Origin: CAMBDR01 sp046597185
GTDB lineage: Bacteria; Pseudomonadota; Gammaproteobacteria; Burkholderiales; Burkholderiaceae_D
Length of the DNA: 9,811 bases
Assembly: GCA_046597185.1 (NCBI GenBank)
Contig: JBKJLF010000209.1
Location: forward strand, 1-9,811
Direction: 5' to 3'
The notes under the pieces are model-generated. The model ran no database searches and was not told the origin of the DNA. It saw only the letters and a list, made by a program, of their open reading frames with translations. Each line of letters opens with the position of its first letter. The first letter of the stretch is position 1. Made by a program: the position numbers and the translations under genes. Of this stretch, positions 7,869-9,811 are shown one piece after another.

Positions 7869-8291
7869 TTAATTTTTCCCGTTGATGCTGGGTGAATGAT
7901 TGGAGTGGTGCAGCAAAGTTGAGCCAATCTCATTGGGTAAAAAAGCGATTGCTTTGCCCGCAGCCAATAACAGGTAGCCGGTAGTTTGCGCGCTCACGGT
8001 GATGACTGTTCCAACCCCAAGTGATAAACTTTGCGCTGCTTTACCGACAAATTTAAGCGATGCGGTAGCCGCATTGGAGGCGCTGCCAAGCACCACGACT
8101 ACGCCATCGGCGACCGCTTCCACGCTTTTTACTACCACCTCGCCAGAACCCGCCAGCACCGACATGCTGCCCGCCACCACCACAATCGAGCCCAGGGCGC
8201 TGACTTCGGATAAGGTTGAATCAATCGCGAAGGCGGGGTTTTGCGTCGCAAGCAAAGCGCAGAGTAAGGCCAGTTTTGAAAAATAGTTCAT
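7869..8291 (-). CDS. Small exported Gly/Ala/Val-rich protein, partner of DUF2145
   Basis: A 140-residue protein if started at ATG 8291, which has GGAA seven bases upstream and begins directly with a signal peptide (MNYFSKLALLCALLATQNP, A-F-A, cleavage after residue 22). The longer frame from 8465 would add 58 residues without signal character and overlap the lacI 3' end, so it is rejected. The mature protein is rich in Val, Ala, Gly and Ser, with loose repeats of a VVVxAGS or VVVLGSAS pattern (residues 30-80), then FVGKAAQSLSLGVGTVITV and a hydrophobic YLLLAAGKAIAFL stretch. It ends in a polar His/Ser/Asn tail. It may associate with membrane or form beta structure. I do not recognise a named family. 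It is followed 2 nt later by the DUF2145 gene, which argues for joint function. Confidence 0.82.
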   Translation of the reverse strand: MNYFSKLALLCALLATQNPAFAIDSTLSEVSALGSIVVVAGSMSVLAGSGEVVVKSVEAVADGVVVVLGSASNAATASLKFVGKAAQSLSLGVGTVITVSAQTTGYLLLAAGKAIAFLPNEIGSTLLHHSNHSPSINGKN

Positions 8292-8331
8292 ATTCGTTCC
8301 AGGTGATTGGGTCAAACAACGCCGATGCGGC

Positions 8332-8337
8332 AGTATA
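8332..8337 (-). promoter_or_regulatory. Candidate -10 box for the small-protein/DUF2145 operon
   Basis: The minus strand carries TATACT here, 40 bp before the ATG at 8291. No good -35 hexamer is visible at 16-18 bp spacing. The 152-bp gap after the lacI stop has no strong terminator, so read-through from lacI is an alternative. Confidence 0.35.
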
Positions 8338-8443
8338 AGCGCACTGGTCGTGGCAGGGGGCCGGGATTCAGCAGGTAGCATGATCCGTACTCTGGTGGAT
8401 GCGGGAGTTGATACTATTGCGTAAAAATCCAGGACCCGTTCAC

Positions 8444-9463
8444 TCAGGCAGGCAAATGTAGGCAAGGCCCCGCAGTTTCACCCAAAAATAGCACGGGTTG
8501 CCACAATACTTGTAATTCCGACGGTGGTGTACCATCCATCAAGGCCATTAACATCTCGACCATCTTCACGCCTGCACGTTTTGGTTCTGGTTGATGTATG
8601 GTCGTAACATGGTAGCCCGCGAGCGAATCTTCCATCTCGCCCCAGACAATCAGCGAAACTTTACCACCGATATCGATACCCGCATCCAGCAAAGCACGTA
8701 CCACCCCCACGCCCGACATATGGTTGTCCACAATCACCGCCGTTGGCATGGGCGAGCAGGTGAGCAAGCGTTGCATGGCTTGATAGGCTGAACGCCGATC
8801 AATCGTGTTTTCGATTAAATAGTCGGGGTTGGGAGTGAATCCCGCTTCTTGCATGCAGTTGCAAAAACTGTCGTAGCGTTGCCGTGCAAAATTCATTTCC
8901 AGCGGTGCGCTGATCAAAGCGATACGTTGATGGCCCAGTGTGAGCAAACGGGTTACGGCCAGGCGCATGCCCGCTTCGTTATCGTAATCGAACCAGGCAT
9001 GCGGCTCATTGACCTGGGTGCGGCCATGGGCTACAAACGGTAAGCCTTGTTTGGCCAGATAGGCAATACGCTCATCAAAAATACGGGTACGGCCCACGAC
9101 CAGACCATCGACCCGGCGCGCTTGCACCATGCGTTGATAGGAGCGAAACTCGTGGGCGGGTGCCACGGGTGACAAAATCAAATCCATTTGATGCACTTCC
9201 AGCCCTTCGGCCATGCCTTCAACGATGTCCATAAACATCGGGTCGCTCAAATCATTGGGGTGCAGCGGGTAAATAATACCCACCACATTGGTGCGTCCTA
9301 CTGCCAGACTGCGCGCCATCGGGTTGGGACGATAGCCCGCTGCCTTGGCGGCAGCCAGTACGCGCAAGCGTGTGCGCTCACTCACCTCCGGGTAGCCATT
9401 TAAGGCGCGGCTGACAGTGGTTTCGGAAATGCCGAGATTTTTGGCAAGGTCTTTAAGGTTCAT
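8444..9463 (-). CDS. LacI-family transcriptional regulator, probably of alpha-glucoside/maltodextrin genes
   Basis: A 339-residue LacI/GalR-type DNA-binding regulator. The helix-turn-helix is at the very N-terminus (MNLKDLAKNLGISETTVSRALNG); the hinge follows with PNPMARSLA and the minor-groove leucine at 53. Residues 60-335 form a periplasmic-binding-protein-like effector domain (VGIIYPLHP, RRVDGLVVGRT, WFDYDNEAG, LLTLGHQRIALIS). I chose ATG 9463, since family members start two or three residues before this helix; an in-frame ATG at 9487 adds eight residues and has no better ribosome binding site. The N-terminal wording is closest, from memory, to AglR-like regulators of alpha-glucoside use. 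The maltoporin-like gene just upstream on the same strand supports a maltose, maltodextrin or similar glucan effector. It has its own TATAAT box and follows the porin gene's terminator, so it is likely an independent transcript. Confidence 0.93.
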   Translation of the reverse strand: MNLKDLAKNLGISETTVSRALNGYPEVSERTRLRVLAAAKAAGYRPNPMARSLAVGRTNVVGIIYPLHPNDLSDPMFMDIVEGMAEGLEVHQMDLILSPVAPAHEFRSYQRMVQARRVDGLVVGRTRIFDERIAYLAKQGLPFVAHGRTQVNEPHAWFDYDNEAGMRLAVTRLLTLGHQRIALISAPLEMNFARQRYDSFCNCMQEAGFTPNPDYLIENTIDRRSAYQAMQRLLTCSPMPTAVIVDNHMSGVGVVRALLDAGIDIGGKVSLIVWGEMEDSLAGYHVTTIHQPEPKRAGVKMVEMLMALMDGTPPSELQVLWQPVLFLGETAGPCLHLPA

Positions 9464-9524
9464 GGATAAGTCGCCGACAGTTCGCATGAGCAGGTGACTC
9501 GGTGCGCAAGAAGATCAAAAACGC

Positions 9525-9530
9525 ATTATA
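9525..9530 (-). promoter_or_regulatory. -10 box of the lacI-type regulator promoter
   Basis: A perfect TATAAT on the minus strand, 61 bp before ATG 9463. The -35 position at 17-bp spacing (ACCTTT) is poor and falls in the T tract and stem of the upstream terminator, so the promoter is either weak or activator-assisted. Confidence 0.55.
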
Positions 9531-9543
9531 GCGGATCAGACGT

Positions 9544-9579
9544 AAAAAAAGGTGGACATCTCAATCGAGACATCCACCT
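9544..9579 (-). terminator. Rho-independent terminator of the maltoporin-like transcript
   Basis: Reading the minus strand, AGGTGGA pairs with TCCACCT (9573-9579 with 9550-9556). An inner TCTC/GAGA stem, a 2x2 internal mismatch and a 4-nt loop complete the hairpin, and seven Ts follow at once (9550-9544; the first T is shared with the stem). The plus strand has no T run after the hairpin, so it acts on transcripts coming from the right. Confidence 0.88.
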
Positions 9580-9584
9580 AAAAG

Positions 9585-9623
9585 CCGGTTGAGAATATCA
9601 TTGCGATCGCTCTCGGTAACCGG
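9585..9623. other. Imperfect stem-loop in the 3' region of the maltoporin-like transcript
   Basis: CCGGTTGAGA (9585-9594) pairs with TCTC (9611-9614) and AACCGG (9618-9623), leaving a 3-nt bulge and a 16-nt loop that contains GCGATCGC. It lies just before the intrinsic terminator. The two AACCGG-type arms also look like CG-centred half-sites of LacI-family operators, so it may be a DNA site rather than an RNA fold. Confidence 0.5.
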
Positions 9624-9690
9624 TCGGGTTAACAGGACTTCAAACGGTACAACATTCTGGCCAAATCAGCGCCAACTTACAATCAACATC

Positions 9691-9724
9691 ACTCACCCCA
9701 AATGGCGGGTGGCCAGGGGTGAGT
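9691..9724. other. Strong stem-loop just after the maltoporin-like stop codon
   Basis: ACTCACCCC (9691-9699) and GGGGTGAGT (9716-9724) are perfectly complementary. An inner TGGC/GCCA stem closes a 5-nt loop, with a 3-nt bulge (AAA) on one side. The hairpin begins 12 bp past the stop codon and has no T tract. It could protect the mRNA 3' end or form part of a processed 3' RNA. Confidence 0.65.
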
Positions 9725-9736
9725 ATTACAAGCGGA

Positions 9737-9811
9737 TTACCACCAAACTTCAGCTTGGGCACCCACTGTGCTGCCGTTGGTGCTGGAGCCGAAAGTACCA
9801 GTGCGGGACAA
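9737..9811 (-). CDS. Maltoporin (LamB-like carbohydrate porin), C-terminal fragment
   Basis: Only the last 24 codons and TAA are in the window; the gene continues to the right. The tail is TFGSSTNG followed by VGAQAEVWW. The end pattern GAQ-x-E-(I/V)-WW matches the last beta strand of enteric maltoporin, which ends GAQMEIWW, and the terminal aromatic is the signal for outer-membrane insertion by the BAM complex. LamB-type trimers let maltodextrins through the outer membrane. The LacI-type regulator downstream fits a sugar-uptake locus. Other outer-membrane barrels also end in an aromatic residue, so the assignment rests on the short motif plus context. Confidence 0.62.
   Translation of the reverse strand: MSRTGTFGSSTNGSTVGAQAEVWW

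Noticed and set aside
8292..8465. N-terminal extension of the small exported protein from an ATG at 8465
   Set aside because: The added 58 residues have no signal character, overlap the 3' end of the lacI-type gene, and precede a textbook signal peptide that starts at 8291.

Overview
The window reads as chromosomal DNA of a Gram-negative proteobacterium, most likely a betaproteobacterium. A gammaproteobacterium cannot be excluded. The reasons are an error-prone polymerase DnaE2 behind a canonical CTGT-N8-ACAG LexA box (the beta/gamma type), a DUF2145 protein, several Sec signal peptides, and the C-terminus of a maltoporin-type outer-membrane channel. The window contains no rRNA, tRNA, CRISPR array, transposase or phage gene.

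The left part runs on the plus strand. It starts with the 3' part of an unrecognised gene (2-1021) whose C-terminus recalls the beta-barrel tail of PilZ-like regulatory proteins. Next is an exported protein with a carboxypeptidase-regulatory-like beta domain and a very regular kinesin-light-chain-type TPR array (1140-3005). Then come an SOS-controlled dnaE2 (3084-6320) and a 199-residue protein of unknown function (6447-7046). The usual mutasome partners imuA and imuB do not flank dnaE2 here. The 126 bp between dnaE2 and the 199-residue gene hold a clear ribosome binding site but no convincing promoter or terminator.

The right part runs on the minus strand, convergent with the left part at about 7050, where a perfect 8-bp inverted repeat sits between the two gene ends. 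Read in its own direction it begins with the last 24 codons of a maltoporin-like gene (9737-9811). A 185-nt structured 3' region follows, ending in a strong intrinsic terminator (9544-9579). Next is a LacI-family regulator (8444-9463) with its own consensus -10 box beside that terminator. Last comes a tight two-gene unit: a small exported Gly/Ala/Val-rich protein (7869-8291) and an exported DUF2145 protein (7075-7866), separated by 2 nt.

Functionally, the right edge looks like the end of an alpha-glucan or maltodextrin uptake locus with its local repressor. dnaE2 is an SOS mutagenesis gene. The TPR protein and the small-protein/DUF2145 pair are envelope or periplasmic proteins without an assigned role. 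I see no clearly new multi-gene system. The best candidates for novelty are the small-protein/DUF2145 pair, the structured 3' region of the porin transcript, and the solitary SOS-controlled dnaE2.
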